From Bradyrhizobium xenonodulans (lineage in GTDB: Bacteria; Pseudomonadota; Alphaproteobacteria; Rhizobiales; Xanthobacteraceae), in contig NZ_CP089391.1 in NCBI RefSeq assembly GCF_027594865.1, positions 372,001 to 436,000 on the forward strand: DNA of 64,000 bases. Reading direction: 5' to 3'. The notes beneath the pieces were generated by a model that had not been told where the DNA came from, ran no database searches, and saw only the letters and a list, made by a program, of their open reading frames with translations. Made by a program: the position numbers and the translations under genes. Of the stretch, positions 1 to 9,039 are shown piece after piece; positions within the stretch are counted from its first letter, which is position 1; each line of letters opens with the position of its first letter.

Positions 1-1245
1 CTTGTTGACCTGCTCGACGCTCTGGCCTGAACCTGCAGCGATGCGCTTCTTGCGGCTGGCCTTGAGCAGATCGGGATGACGGCGCTCGTCGCGCGTCATG
101 GAATCGATCACCGCGACCTGGCGCTTCAAAATCTTGTCGTCGATGCCGGCAGCCGCGATCTGGTTCTTCATCTTGGCGATGCCGGGCATCATGCCCATCA
201 GGCCGCTGATGCCGCCCATGTTCGCCATCTGCAACAGCTGCTCGCGCATGTCGTTGAGATCGAACTGACCCTTGCGCATGCGCTCGGCAGTGCGCGCGGC
301 CTTTTCGGCGTCGATGTTGGCGGCGGCACGCTCGACCAGCGAGACCACGTCGCCCATGCCGAGGATGCGGCCGGCGATACGATCGGGGTGAAAATCTTCC
401 AGCGCATCGGTCTTTTCGCCGGTGCCGATCAGCTTGATCGGCTTGCCGGTGACGGCGCGCATCGACAGCGCGGCGCCGCCGCGGCCGTCGCCGTCGACAC
501 GAGTCAGAACGATGCCGGTGAGGCCGACGCGCTGATCGAACGCGCGCGCGAGGTTGACGGCGTCCTGGCCGGTGAGGCTATCGGCGACCAGCAGCACTTC
601 ATGCGGGTTCGCCGCGGCTTTGATGCTGGCGGCTTCCGCCATCATCTCTTCGTCGAGCGTGGTGCGGCCGGCGGTATCGAGCAGCACGATGTCGTAGCCG
701 CCGAGCTTGCCGGCTTCCAGCGCACGCTTCGCGATCTGCGGCGGCTGCTGCCCCGCCACGATCGGCAGCGTCGGAATGTCGAGGTCGCGGCCGAGCACGG
801 CCAGCTGTTCCATCGCCGCCGGACGATAGATGTCGAGCGAGGCCATCAGCACCTTGCGCTTGTCGCGCTGGACCAGGCGGCGGGCGAGCTTGGCGGTGGT
901 GGTGGTTTTGCCCGAGCCCTGCAGGCCGACCATCATGATCGGCACCGGCGGCACGGAATTGACGTCGATGGTCTGGCTTTCGGCGCCGAGCGTGTTGATC
1001 AGCTCGTCATGGACGATCTTGACCACCATCTGGCCCGGTGTCACCGACTTGACGACGGTGGCGCCGATCGCCTGCTCGCGGACGCGCTCGGTGAAGCTGC
1101 GCACCACCTCGAGCGCGACGTCGGCTTCCAGCAGCGCCCGGCGCACTTCGCGCATCGCGGCGTCGACGTCCTTTTCGGTCAGCGCACCGCGCCCCGTCAG
1201 ACGATCGAGAATGCCACCAAGCCGTTCCGACAGATTGTCGAACAA
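1..1245 (-). CDS. ffh: Signal recognition particle GTPase Ffh, C-terminus cut by window edge
   Basis: Ffh binds 4.5S RNA and signal sequences of nascent membrane proteins and hands them to the receptor FtsY, which is also in this window. The visible 415 residues begin LFDNLSERLGG and hold the N domain, the SRP GTPase with the P-loop GLQGSGKTTT near residue 107 and DTAGRT near 185, then the Met-rich M domain (QLLQMANMGG, GLMGMMPG). The protein is still open at base 1, so the last part of the M domain is missing. The start is a TTG at 1243-1245, chosen because AAGGA lies 9 nt upstream and the family N-terminus (FDNLSERL) follows directly; no ATG fits. Identity is certain. Confidence 0.96.
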   Translation of the reverse strand, partial: MFDNLSERLGGILDRLTGRGALTEKDVDAAMREVRRALLEADVALEVVRSFTERVREQAIGATVVKSVTPGQMVVKIVHDELINTLGAESQTIDVNSVPPVPIMMVGLQGSGKTTTTAKLARRLVQRDKRKVLMASLDIYRPAAMEQLAVLGRDLDIPTLPIVAGQQPPQIAKRALEAGKLGGYDIVLLDTAGRTTLDEEMMAEAASIKAAANPHEVLLVADSLTGQDAVNLARAFDQRVGLTGIVLTRVDGDGRGGAALSMRAVTGKPIKLIGTGEKTDALEDFHPDRIAGRILGMGDVVSLVERAAANIDAEKAARTAERMRKGQFDLNDMREQLLQMANMGGISGLMGMMPGIAKMKNQIAAAGIDDKILKRQVAVIDSMTRDERRHPDLLKASRKKRIAAGSGQSVEQVNK

Positions 1246-1291
1246 TGCCGTTGTTCCTTGTCCTGCGCGCGCAGGGTTGCCGCATTCACCA

Positions 1292-1396
1292 CTGTCATGC
1301 CCCGGCTTGACCGGGGCATCCAGTACGCCGCGGCACCTCGGCTTGAGCCGAGCCGCCTCAGGGATACTGGATCGCCCGATCAAGTCGGGCGATGAC
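1292..1396. repeat. Dispersed palindromic repeat, family A, copy 1
   Basis: The unit begins GTCATGCCCCGGCTTGACC and ends CGGGCGATGAC. Each end is a small hairpin (CCCCGGCTTGACCGGGG; CGCCCGATCAAGTCGGGCG) and the centre carries CCAGTA/TACTGGAT arms. Related copies occur near 6784, 9997, 10744, 34518 and 38797. All are non-coding and lie next to gene ends. This copy is just upstream of the ffh start. Confidence 0.85.
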
Positions 1397-1696
1397 CACT
1401 TCCTTGGGTAAACGGTCTTCCAAACACCTTTACGCCCGAGGGCGCAAAGCGCTGTCGGGCGTTGACCTCCGGCCTCCAGGGCCAGTCGGCGGGTCGAAAA
1501 GAAAGCCTTTCCGAGAAAGTGGCGGGGTTAAACGCCGCTCCCGCCCAAAAGTCAAGGAAAGTTAGGGGGCCGGGGCGGCTTTGCCAGGGCAAGACCCTGA
1601 AAATAAGACTGTTTTGGCGCCGGGTTCCCTTTCTGCCGGCCGCGCCCATATAGCAGGGTGATGTCCTTCCGCCCCGACCATCCCTGAAGCCGCCCC
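1397..1696. other. Intergenic, no gene recognised
   Basis: This 300-base spacer separates ffh (minus) from the MBL-fold gene (plus), so both promoters should lie in it. I see short open frames on both strands but none with a convincing start or a family resemblance. No clear promoter hexamers or strong terminator could be assigned. Confidence 0.5.
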
Positions 1697-2761
1697 GTGC
1701 CGATCACCCGCCGCCGCCTGTTCGGACTGCTTGCCGGAGCCGGCGCATCGGTCGGCGTCCCCTCCCTCTGGATATCCCGCATGAAAACCTATGACGGCCC
1801 GGTCTCCGACCATTTCGACGGCCTGACCTTCTTCGATCCGGACGGCGCGCCGCCGAAATCGCTTCGCGAGGTGCTGCGCTGGCAGTTCGGCGGCAAGCGG
1901 CAGCGCGCGACCTGGCCGGATTGGGCCCCCAGCCCCCACGCCGACACCCCGCCCGAGCGCATCGACGGCGACAAGGTGCGGCTCTCCTTCGTCGGCCATG
2001 CCAGCTGGCTGATCCAGACCGGCGGCCTCAACATCCTGGTCGATCCGGTCTGGTCCTCGCGGGTCTCGCCGGTCGCCTGGGCCGGGCCGAAGCGCCACAA
2101 CGATCCCGGCATCGCTTTCGAGAAGCTGCCGAAGATCGACGTCGTGCTGGTCTCGCACGGCCATTACGATCATCTGGACATCGCGACGCTATCGCGGCTC
2201 GCCAAGAATTTTGCCCCGCGCGTGGTCACCCCGCTCGGCAACGACGTAACGATGCGCAGCTGGGATCCCTCGATCAAGGTGGACGCGTTCGACTGGCACG
2301 ACCGCGTCGAGCTCGGCGGCGGCGTGGCCGTGACACTGGTGCCGACAAGGCATTGGTCGGCGCGCGGCATGTTCGATCGCAACAAGGCGCTGTGGGCGAG
2401 TTTCGTGCTGGAGACACCGGCGGGCAAAATCTACGTTGTCTGCGATTCCGGCTATGGCGATGGCGGGCATTTCCGCCGCGTCGCCGAGAAGCACGGGCCG
2501 CTGCGCCTGGCGATCCTCCCGATCGGCGCCTATGAGCCGCGCTGGTTCATGCGCGATCAGCACATGAATCCCGAGGATGCGGTGAAAGCGCTGGCCGATT
2601 GCGGCGCGCAGGAAGCGCTCGGGCATCACCACGGCACGTTCCAGCTGACGGACGAGGCGATCGATGCGCCGGCGAAGGCGCTGGTGGAAGCGCTCGATGC
2701 CGCGAAGATACCGCAGGAGCGGTTCGTCGCGATGAAGCCGGGGCAGGTGGTGGAGATTTAG
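1697..2761 (+). CDS. MBL-fold metallo-hydrolase, NAPE-PLD/UlaG-like, Tat-type leader
   Basis: A 354-residue metallo-beta-lactamase-fold hydrolase. The dinuclear metal motif HGHYDHLD is at residues 154-161, followed by a TRHWSARG segment near 218 and CDSGYGDGGHF near 250, the pattern of the NAPE-PLD-like branch. The N-terminus ITRRRLFGLLAGAG resembles a twin-arginine leader, suggesting export of the folded metalloenzyme. The start is a GTG at 1697; no good ribosome site is visible, so the start is tentative. The substrate cannot be told from sequence; phospholipid-type or generic phosphodiester substrates are the family precedent. The gene stands alone on the plus strand. Confidence 0.82.
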   Translation: MPITRRRLFGLLAGAGASVGVPSLWISRMKTYDGPVSDHFDGLTFFDPDGAPPKSLREVLRWQFGGKRQRATWPDWAPSPHADTPPERIDGDKVRLSFVGHASWLIQTGGLNILVDPVWSSRVSPVAWAGPKRHNDPGIAFEKLPKIDVVLVSHGHYDHLDIATLSRLAKNFAPRVVTPLGNDVTMRSWDPSIKVDAFDWHDRVELGGGVAVTLVPTRHWSARGMFDRNKALWASFVLETPAGKIYVVCDSGYGDGGHFRRVAEKHGPLRLAILPIGAYEPRWFMRDQHMNPEDAVKALADCGAQEALGHHHGTFQLTDEAIDAPAKALVEALDAAKIPQERFVAMKPGQVVEI

Positions 2762-2787
2762 CCGAGATTTAGCGTCATTCTCCGCTG

Positions 2788-2918
2788 TCGTCCCGGACAA
2801 GCGAAGCGCAGATCCGGGACCCATAACCACAGGATCAGGTTTGGCGAAGACTCGTGGTTACCAGCTCGCACCACGACTCCTCCCTGTGGTTATGGGTCCC
2901 CGCGTTCGCGGGGACGAC
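2788..2918. repeat. Dispersed palindromic repeat, family B
   Basis: A long imperfect inverted repeat: GTCGTCCCGG...GGGACCCATAACCACAGG on one side and CCTGTGGTTATGGGTCCCCG...GGGGACGAC on the other. It lies between the convergent ends of the MBL-fold gene and the SIMPL gene, where it could fold into an extended hairpin. No coding capacity is seen. Confidence 0.8.
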
Positions 2919-2956
2919 ACCTGTATTCGTAGCAGGCAGTGTGCCTCTCACAGAGC

Positions 2957-3673
2957 TTACTGCCCCGCCTTGATCGCCCAGCTCACATTCACCGTCACCG
3001 ACAGCGTTTCCTCGCCCGGTGCAACGGCGGCTGGCGCGGCCATCGGCGCTGTCGCCATCCGCGCCTTGAACAACGGCACCGGTGCGCCGCCTTCGGCGAC
3101 GCTGATCGGCGCGCCGAGCGTGACACCTGTCGCCTTGGCGTAGATCTCCGCCTTGCGCCGCGCGTCCGCGACCGCCTGCTCACGCGCATCGTCGAGCAGT
3201 TTTGAGGCCTGCGTCACTTCGAAGGAGATGTTGCCGATGTCGTTGGCGCCGGCGCTGACCAGCGTATCGATGATGGTGGCGACCTTGGTGACGTCGCGAA
3301 TCTTGACGGTGACGCGGTTACTGGCGCGGAAGCCGACCACGGGCGAGGCGCCGGTGGATTTGTTCTGGCCGTATTGCGGCTGCAGCGACAGCCGCGAGGT
3401 CTGGTAATCCTTCTCGGCGATGCCGGCGCCCTTCAGCGCCAGCAGCACCTTGCCCATCGCGGCGTTGTTGGCGTCGGACGCCTCCTTCGCCGACTTGGCG
3501 TCGTTGGCGACGCCGGCGTCGATCTGCGCGAGGTCGGGCGCCGCGGACATCGTGGCTTCGCCGCTGACCGTAATGGCGGACGGAAAATCGTCGGCGCGCG
3601 CGGGCGTTGCCAGCAGCGTGGCGGCGAAAGCGGCGGCGAGAGACGTAATGGAAAGGACGGCAGGCTTCTTCAT
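2957..3673 (-). CDS. SIMPL (DUF541) domain periplasmic protein
   Basis: A secreted SIMPL-domain protein of 238 residues from the ATG at 3673. The N-terminal MKKPAVLSITSLAAAFAATL followed by TPARADD is a signal peptide with an Ala-x-Ala site. The body has the DUF541 layout: ITVSGEATMSAAPD at the start of the domain, a central LSLQPQYGQ region, and YRASNRV-like and NISFEV segments. The family is periplasmic or outer-membrane associated with no firmly assigned reaction. A GTG at 3682 would give a 4-base overlap with the upstream gene stop; I prefer the ATG because it gives a clean signal peptide. It follows the GyrI-like gene closely and is probably co-transcribed with it. Confidence 0.85.
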   Translation of the reverse strand: MKKPAVLSITSLAAAFAATLLATPARADDFPSAITVSGEATMSAAPDLAQIDAGVANDAKSAKEASDANNAAMGKVLLALKGAGIAEKDYQTSRLSLQPQYGQNKSTGASPVVGFRASNRVTVKIRDVTKVATIIDTLVSAGANDIGNISFEVTQASKLLDDAREQAVADARRKAEIYAKATGVTLGAPISVAEGGAPVPLFKARMATAPMAAPAAVAPGEETLSVTVNVSWAIKAGQ

Positions 3674-3678
3674 TTCTC

Positions 3679-4425
3679 TCACTTCAATGGCACGAACACA
3701 TTGATCACGAGCTTGTCCTCGGCCGTCTTCAGGGGATCGGTGAGGTACTCCTCGACGAAGGTGTCCTTGGCTTCCAGTTTCTTGTCGTCGAGGTGATTGG
3801 TGATCGCCTCATAGGTGTTGTCCATGTTGTCGTAGGAGCCGCGATGGACGAATTTCAGCGCCTTGCCCTCCGGCGATTTGCCGATGCTCATGTCCTTGGA
3901 CAGGTTTTTGGGGTCCTGATCGACCGGGATCTCGGCGAGGAAGGTGAAGCCGGTGTCGTCGGTCGAGGTGTAGACGATCATCGAATTGCCGGCGTGCTTG
4001 ATGCCCTGCTTGTCCAGCAGCGTGTTCAGCGCCTTGAAGGCGTCGATCAGCGTGTCGAAGGCCGAATCCCAATTGGCGGTGCCCTTGACCATCACGACCT
4101 TCCGGGGCTCGAGCGTGGTCTCCTGGCCGAAGGGATCGGCGGTCTGCACCGGGGCGGGCGTTGCGGCCGCGGCCGGCGGCGGTGCCGCCGGGCTGGGTGA
4201 CGGTGAGGCGCTGGCCGCGGGCGATGGTGCCGGGGCGGGTGCAGGCGAGGCACTGGCGGCCGGTGCGGGTGAGGCCGACGGGGCCGGCGAGGGACTTGTC
4301 GAAGAAGGGCTTGCCGACGCGGCCGGCGCCGGACTTGGGGTCTGCGCCGGTGCGGCGGTCAGACCAAACGACAAGGCCGCTGCCGGGATCAGCGCGGCCA
4401 GAGCGAGACGACGAAACCTGAACAT
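3679..4425 (-). CDS. Exported GyrI-like (effector-binding) domain protein with Pro/Ala/Ser linker
   Basis: A 248-residue protein in three parts. Residues 1-28 form a signal peptide (RRLALAALIPAAALSFG then AAPAQ). Residues 30-92 are almost entirely Ser, Pro and Ala. Residues 100-248 resemble the GyrI-like/AraC effector-binding fold, with EPRKVVMVKG, a helix around FDTLIDAFKALNTLL and the C-terminal VINVFVPLK. This domain normally binds small amphipathic ligands in the cytoplasm, fused to a regulator or alone; here it appears to be exported on a disordered stalk. The adjacent SIMPL gene starts at or next to its stop codon. The ligand is unknown. Confidence 0.75.
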   Translation of the reverse strand: MFRFRRLALAALIPAAALSFGLTAAPAQTPSPAPAASASPSSTSPSPAPSASPAPAASASPAPAPAPSPAASASPSPSPAAPPPAAAATPAPVQTADPFGQETTLEPRKVVMVKGTANWDSAFDTLIDAFKALNTLLDKQGIKHAGNSMIVYTSTDDTGFTFLAEIPVDQDPKNLSKDMSIGKSPEGKALKFVHRGSYDNMDNTYEAITNHLDDKKLEAKDTFVEEYLTDPLKTAEDKLVINVFVPLK

Positions 4426-4649
4426 TTTATTCTCCCCAACAGCTTATCCGCCAAGGCCTTACGCCCCCAAGGCCTTAAGTCGGCGCCGCCCGCGCATCCC
4501 GGTTCGCGCGAACTGCGCCGTTCTAACACGCGAGCGCCGAATTCGTCCCATGACAGATGCGTCATGGCAGACGTCCGGCGCTCGGCGGCAAAACACTGGC
4601 CAAGCCGGCAAGGATCGCCATATAAGGCAGGCGAAATTCGGGAATTTTC

Positions 4650-5525
4650 ATGAGCGCGCTGGCCAATCACGCATTTGCCAAGATGAACGGCATCGGCAAC
4701 GAGATCGTCGTTGTCGACATGCGCGATTCCACCGCAAAGGTGACGCCGGACGACGCCCGCGCGGTGGCGTCGGCGCGGGGCGGCGTACCTTACGACCAGC
4801 TCATGGTGCTCCAGAAGCCCCGGCTCGACGGCACCGAAGCCTTCATCAGCATCTACAATAATGACGGCTCGGAGGCCGGCGCGTGCGGCAACGGCATGCG
4901 CTGCGTGGTCCGCCGCATCTTCGAGAAGAGCGGCCAGACGACGGCAACATTCGAGACGGCCGCCGGCCTGCTCAATGCCTGGCGGGGTCCTGCGCCGGAC
5001 CTCTACACGGTCGACATGGGCGCGCCAAAATTCGGCTGGCAGGACATCCCGCTGGCGGAGGAATTTCGCGACACCCGCTACATCGAATTGCAGATCGGGC
5101 CGATCGACAATCCGATCCTGCATTCGCCTTCTGTCGTGAGCATGGGCAATCCGCACGCGATCTTCTGGGTCGAGGACGTCAACGCCCATGATCTCGAGCG
5201 TTTCGGTCCGCTCCTGGAAAACCATCCGATCTTCCCCGAGCGCGCCAATATCACGCTGGCCCACATCGTGGATCGCGACCACATTACGATCCGCACCTGG
5301 GAGCGCGGCGCCGGCCTCACCAGGGCCTGCGGCTCGGCGGCCTGCGCCACCGCGGTTGCCGCGGCGCGGTTGAAGCGCACTGAGCGCAAGGTCGAGATCA
5401 CGCTGCCCGGCGGCAAGCTCGGCATCGAATGGCGCGAGCGCGATGATCACGTGCTGATGACGGGAACGGCGACCTTCGAATTTGAAGGCAATTTCGATCC
5501 GGCGCTGTTTGCGCCGGCCGGCTGA
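4650..5525 (+). CDS. dapF: Diaminopimelate epimerase
   Basis: DapF interconverts LL- and meso-diaminopimelate in the cytoplasm, the last step before meso-DAP is used for peptidoglycan or lysine. The 291-residue sequence has the two catalytic cysteines in their motifs: ACGNGMRC (Cys79) and [12 protein letters not shown] (Cys227). [15 protein letters not shown] at the N-terminus and [10 protein letters not shown] near 165 are also family-typical. The stop overlaps the mtaB start by one base (TGATG), so the two are translationally coupled. Confidence 0.97.
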   Translation: MSALANHAFAKMNGIGNEIVVVDMRDSTAKVTPDDARAVASARGGVPYDQLMVLQKPRLDGTEAFISIYNNDGSEAGACGNGMRCVVRRIFEKSGQTTATFETAAGLLNAWRGPAPDLYTVDMGAPKFGWQDIPLAEEFRDTRYIELQIGPIDNPILHSPSVVSMGNPHAIFWVEDVNAHDLERFGPLLENHPIFPERANITLAHIVDRDHITIRTWERGAGLTRACGSAACATAVAAARLKRTERKVEITLPGGKLGIEWRERDDHVLMTGTATFEFEGNFDPALFAPAG

Positions 5526-6781
5526 TGGCCGTCGACATCGTCACCTTCGGCTGCCGCCTCAACGCCTTCGAGGCCGAGGTGATCCGCCGCGAGGCCGAGG
5601 GTGCGGGCCTTTCAGATACCATCGTCATCAATAGCTGCGCCGTCACCAACGAGGCCGTGGCGCAGGCGCGGCAGTCGATCCGCAAGCTGAAGCGCGAGCG
5701 GCCCGGCGCGCGCATCGTCGTCACCGGCTGCGCGGCGCAGACGCAAAGCCAGATGTTCGCCGACATGGCCGAGGTCGATCGCGTCGTCGGCAATGACGAC
5801 AAGATGCGCGCTTCCGCGTGGCGGGAGACTCGCAACGCTTTCGACATCAACGCCAGCGAAAAAGTTGCCGTCAGCGACATCATGTCGGTGAAGGAGATGG
5901 CGCCGCATCTCATCGACGGTTTTGCTGCCGGCCTTCCGCGCGTGTTCGTGCAGGTCCAGAACGGCTGCGACCATCGCTGCACGTTCTGCATCATCCCTTA
6001 TGGCCGCGGCAATTCACGCTCGGTGCCGATGGGCGCGGTGGTCGAGCAGGTACGGGCGCTGGTCGAACGCGGCCACGCCGAGATCGTGCTGACCGGCGTC
6101 GATCTCACCAGCTATGGTACTGATCTGCCGGGCGCGCCAAAGCTCGGCCTATTGACGAAGCAGATCTTGCGGCACGTGCCGGAGCTGAGGCGCCTGCGCA
6201 TCTCCTCGATCGATTCGATCGAGGCCGATGCCGATCTGATCGATGCCATCGCCGACGACGCGCGTCTGATGCCGCATCTGCATCTGTCGCTGCAATCCGG
6301 CGACGACATGATTTTGAAGCGCATGAAGCGGCGGCATTCGCGGCAGGACGCGATCGCGTTCTGCGACCAGGTCCGCCGTTTGCGGCCCGATATCGCGTTC
6401 GGCGCCGACATCATCGCGGGCTTCCCGACCGAAACCGAGGAGATGTTCTCGCGCTCGCTCGATCTCGTCGAGGAATGCGGCCTGACGTTCCTGCACGTCT
6501 TTCCCTATTCCCCACGCCCCGGCACACCCGCCGCGCGGATGCCGCAGGTTGCGGGCGGCGCGATCAAGGACCGCGCGAAGCGGCTGCGTGCATCTGGCGA
6601 AGCCGCCTTACGGCAGCGGCTGAGCGCCGAGCTCGGCGCAACGCGCGAGGTGCTGATCGAGAGCGACGGTCAGGGGCGCACCGAGCACTATCTGCCGGTG
6701 GCGATTGCGGGCAAGCAAGTTGGCAGGGTCGTGCCGATGATGATCACTGGCAATGATGGCGAGCGGCTCGTCACACGATAG
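5525..6781 (+). CDS. mtaB: tRNA (t6A37) methylthiotransferase MtaB
   Basis: A radical-SAM enzyme that adds a methylthio group to N6-threonylcarbamoyladenosine at position 37 of ANN-decoding tRNAs. The 418-residue protein has the UPF0004 N-terminal Fe-S cysteines (Cys10, Cys38, Cys69), then the radical-SAM CxxxCxxC at Cys148-Cys152-Cys155 in NGCDHRCTFCIIPYGRG. LTGVDLTSYG and FGADIIAGFPTETEEMF also match. The C-terminal part is a TRAM-like domain. It is distinguished from MiaB by TFGCRLN at the N-terminus. The start overlaps dapF by one base. Confidence 0.94.
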   Translation: MAVDIVTFGCRLNAFEAEVIRREAEGAGLSDTIVINSCAVTNEAVAQARQSIRKLKRERPGARIVVTGCAAQTQSQMFADMAEVDRVVGNDDKMRASAWRETRNAFDINASEKVAVSDIMSVKEMAPHLIDGFAAGLPRVFVQVQNGCDHRCTFCIIPYGRGNSRSVPMGAVVEQVRALVERGHAEIVLTGVDLTSYGTDLPGAPKLGLLTKQILRHVPELRRLRISSIDSIEADADLIDAIADDARLMPHLHLSLQSGDDMILKRMKRRHSRQDAIAFCDQVRRLRPDIAFGADIIAGFPTETEEMFSRSLDLVEECGLTFLHVFPYSPRPGTPAARMPQVAGGAIKDRAKRLRASGEAALRQRLSAELGATREVLIESDGQGRTEHYLPVAIAGKQVGRVVPMMITGNDGERLVTR

Positions 6782-6783
6782 GT

Positions 6784-6884
6784 GTCGTCGCCCGGCTCGA
6801 CCGGGCGACCCAGTACGCTGCGGCCTTTCCGTATCCCACTAAAGTCGCTGGAATACTGGATCACCCGCTTTCGCGGGTGATGAC
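6784..6884. repeat. Dispersed palindromic repeat, family A, copy 2
   Basis: GTCGTCGCCCGGCTCGACC at the left end and ACCCGCTTTCGCGGGTGATGAC at the right, with CCAGTA and TACTGGAT arms inside. It starts three bases after the mtaB stop and sits between two convergent genes, so it may also serve as a terminator. Confidence 0.85.
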
Positions 6885-6913
6885 TTCGTTAGTTTGGTGG
6901 GCAGCGTACCCCC

Positions 6914-8023
6914 TTAAGACGCCCGCACCTGCCAGAACCGCAGCGTGCGCCGCGCATTCTCCGGCGTCATCCTCGCGTAATTGCTTTGCGCTCTCGCGAT
7001 GTCGGCGGGTTTCATCGCGCCGGTCGCAAAACGGCTTTCGAGCACGGCGGCCGTCGTCTCCCAGCTGAGCTGGGCCGCCTTGCACGGCACCAGCAATCCG
7101 TCTTCGCGCAGGCTCTGCATCAGCGGACGAATCACCTCGATGGTCGATCCGGACAGGGCCGCCAACGCCGCCACGGCTTCTTCATACCGCCGCTGTTTGG
7201 CGAAGCCGAGCAGCGTCGCCTCGGTGAGCTGGCCGGTTGCCTTGAGATTTGCAATCGCCCGCTTGGCGCCCTCGAAATCGCGAACGCCGGACATTTCACG
7301 CTCGACGCCGATGGTGACGGCAGCGATCGCGGTCTGGATCTCTTCGAACAGATGCGGCGGCGCGCGTGACAGCAGGCGGGTGCGCACCGCATCCGTCGCC
7401 GAGCGCAGCAACTGGCGGCGCAGGTCCGAGGGCAGGTCGACGCGGACGCCGACACTGACCGCGAGTTCGGGATCGCTTTCGGCCTGACCGACGATGACGG
7501 CAAATCCCTTGCCGGAGACGCGCGCGCCGGGATTGGCAGCGAGCCGCCGGCTGACGCTGGGATAGCGCCGCGCCAGCAGCGCGTCGGTGACGATCTCCTT
7601 CAGCCACCAGCGCCCGGCGACCGCGAGCAGATGCGGCTCGCCCTTGCTGGAGGCGATCTTCACCAGCTCGCCGTCATCGAGGCGCGCGGATTCCTGCAGC
7701 ACGGGGCCGGCGATGCGGATCTCGTCATTGCTGGCGAGGCGGCGGATCACGGAGGGCGGCGCCTGCGCGATTGGCGCGAGCTGGGCGCTGATCTCGGCCA
7801 GTGCAACGCGCGCACCCATGTCGGCGATGGCGCGCAGCTCGATGGTGTCGATCAGGCGCTCGAGCACGTCGTCGAACAGTGCGATCTGCTCGTCACTGAA
7901 ATTGCCGGCGGAGGACAGGAACAGATCGGTGACGCGGCGGGCGGTTGCCAGGCCTTTTTCCGCGGAGCCTGTCCGAAGCGCGGACTCGACCTCGTCGATA
8001 ATCGATAACTCGGCCGTGGACAT
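6914..8023 (-). CDS. DUF2336 domain protein
   Basis: A 369-residue, mostly helical soluble protein with no signal peptide or membrane segment. The arrangement fits the alphaproteobacterial DUF2336 family: an N-terminal FLSSAGNFSDEQIALFDDVLERLI segment, then repeated short helical units (AEISAQLAPIAQAPPSVIRRLA, RRYPSVSRRLAANPGA). The family has no proven function. Some members sit near cell-cycle or signalling genes, but nothing nearby here fixes a role. The ATG at 8023 is preceded by a 250-base spacer containing repeat family C. Confidence 0.72.
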   Translation of the reverse strand: MSTAELSIIDEVESALRTGSAEKGLATARRVTDLFLSSAGNFSDEQIALFDDVLERLIDTIELRAIADMGARVALAEISAQLAPIAQAPPSVIRRLASNDEIRIAGPVLQESARLDDGELVKIASSKGEPHLLAVAGRWWLKEIVTDALLARRYPSVSRRLAANPGARVSGKGFAVIVGQAESDPELAVSVGVRVDLPSDLRRQLLRSATDAVRTRLLSRAPPHLFEEIQTAIAAVTIGVEREMSGVRDFEGAKRAIANLKATGQLTEATLLGFAKQRRYEEAVAALAALSGSTIEVIRPLMQSLREDGLLVPCKAAQLSWETTAAVLESRFATGAMKPADIARAQSNYARMTPENARRTLRFWQVRAS

Positions 8024-8155
8024 GACGCGCAGCTCGTCCTGAGCAGATTACGGAAGCTTGTTCTAAGCAACCGCTATCATTAGAGGCGAGCACTGAACTT
8101 TCCGTAAACCATGGGGCAATGACCGGGTACTGCTCCGCTCCCTGACCGACCATTG

Positions 8156-8263
8156 CTCCTCATCCTGAGGAGCCCGCAAAGCGGGCGTCTCGAAGGATGG
8201 CCCCGGGCGACAGTCGGGCCTGCATGGTTCGAGACGGCGCTAGCGCGCCCCCTCACCATGAGG
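8156..8263. repeat. Dispersed palindromic repeat, family C, copy 1
   Basis: Left end CTCATCCTGAGGAGCCCGC with CGTCTCGAAGGATGG; right end GGTTCGAGACGGCGCTAGCGC and CACCATGAGG. Other copies are at 17832 and, fragmentary, at 51183 and 51270. It lies between the DUF2336 start and the pseudouridine synthase stop. Non-coding. Confidence 0.85.
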
Positions 8264-8277
8264 GTCGAGCAATTGGG

Positions 8278-8979
8278 CTATTCTCCGTTCCATCCGCAGG
8301 AGCGGAGCTTCTCGTGCATGTGGGGCGGGGCGGGCGCCACCACGCGGACCGGCTCCTTGTTCCGGGAGATCGGCACCACGATCTCGCGGGAATGCAGGTG
8401 CAGCTTCGGCTCGCCGAAGCGCGGGCCGTTGCCGTAAATGTTATCGCCGTAGATCGGCCAGCCGGTCGCGGACGAATGCACCCGTAATTGATGGGTTCGG
8501 CCCGTCACCGGTTCCATGGCGAGCCAGGTCAGGCCCTCGCCCCGCCCCATCACCTTCCAGTTGGTGACGGCCTTCTGACCCTCCGGATCCGGCTTCTGCC
8601 ACCAGCCGCGTTCGGCATTGAGCCGGCCGAGCGGCATGTCGATGGTGCCTTCGTCTTCGGTGGGGCCGCCCTCGACCACGGTCCAGTAGGTCTTGCCGAT
8701 CTTGCCGTGCTTGAAGAGGAGGCCGAGCGAGGCGGTGGCTTTTCGGTGGCGGCCGAGCACGAGGCAGCCGGAGGTGTCCTTGTCCAGCCGGTGGGCCAGC
8801 ACCGGCGGCCGCGGCAGGCCGAAACGCAGCGCGTCGAAGGAGTCCTCCAGATTGGCGCCGCCCTTGGGGCCGCGATGCACCGGCAGGCCGGACGGCTTGT
8901 CGATGATCAGCATCAGGCCGTCGCGATGGAGCACGCGGGCGAGGATTTCATCGGCCGTCAATTGGGGAACATCGAGCAA
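8278..8979 (-). CDS. RluA-family pseudouridine synthase (no S4 domain)
   Basis: A 233-residue RluA-type synthase that isomerises uridine in RNA. The catalytic motif HRLDKDTSG is at residues 63-71, with Asp66 as the nucleophile. MLIIDKPSGLPVHRG at the N-terminal side and GRTHQLRVHS near 170 complete the family signature. It lacks the S4 RNA-binding domain found in RluC and RluD, like RluA/TruC, so the tRNA or rRNA target is uncertain. The only plausible start is a TTG at 8979; the gene lies head-to-head with ftsY, leaving a 60-base shared promoter region. Confidence 0.88.
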   Translation of the reverse strand: MLDVPQLTADEILARVLHRDGLMLIIDKPSGLPVHRGPKGGANLEDSFDALRFGLPRPPVLAHRLDKDTSGCLVLGRHRKATASLGLLFKHGKIGKTYWTVVEGGPTEDEGTIDMPLGRLNAERGWWQKPDPEGQKAVTNWKVMGRGEGLTWLAMEPVTGRTHQLRVHSSATGWPIYGDNIYGNGPRFGEPKLHLHSREIVVPISRNKEPVRVVAPAPPHMHEKLRSCGWNGE

Positions 8980-9039
8980 TCGCAGGACTTTCGGTCAAGA
9001 CTTTCGTTTGGGAGCCGGAACGGCTAACACACCCCCGCC

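Noticed and set aside
1380..1653. Short open frames on both strands between ffh and the MBL gene
   Set aside because: No ribosome site, no family resemblance and they overlap each other; likely chance in GC-rich DNA.
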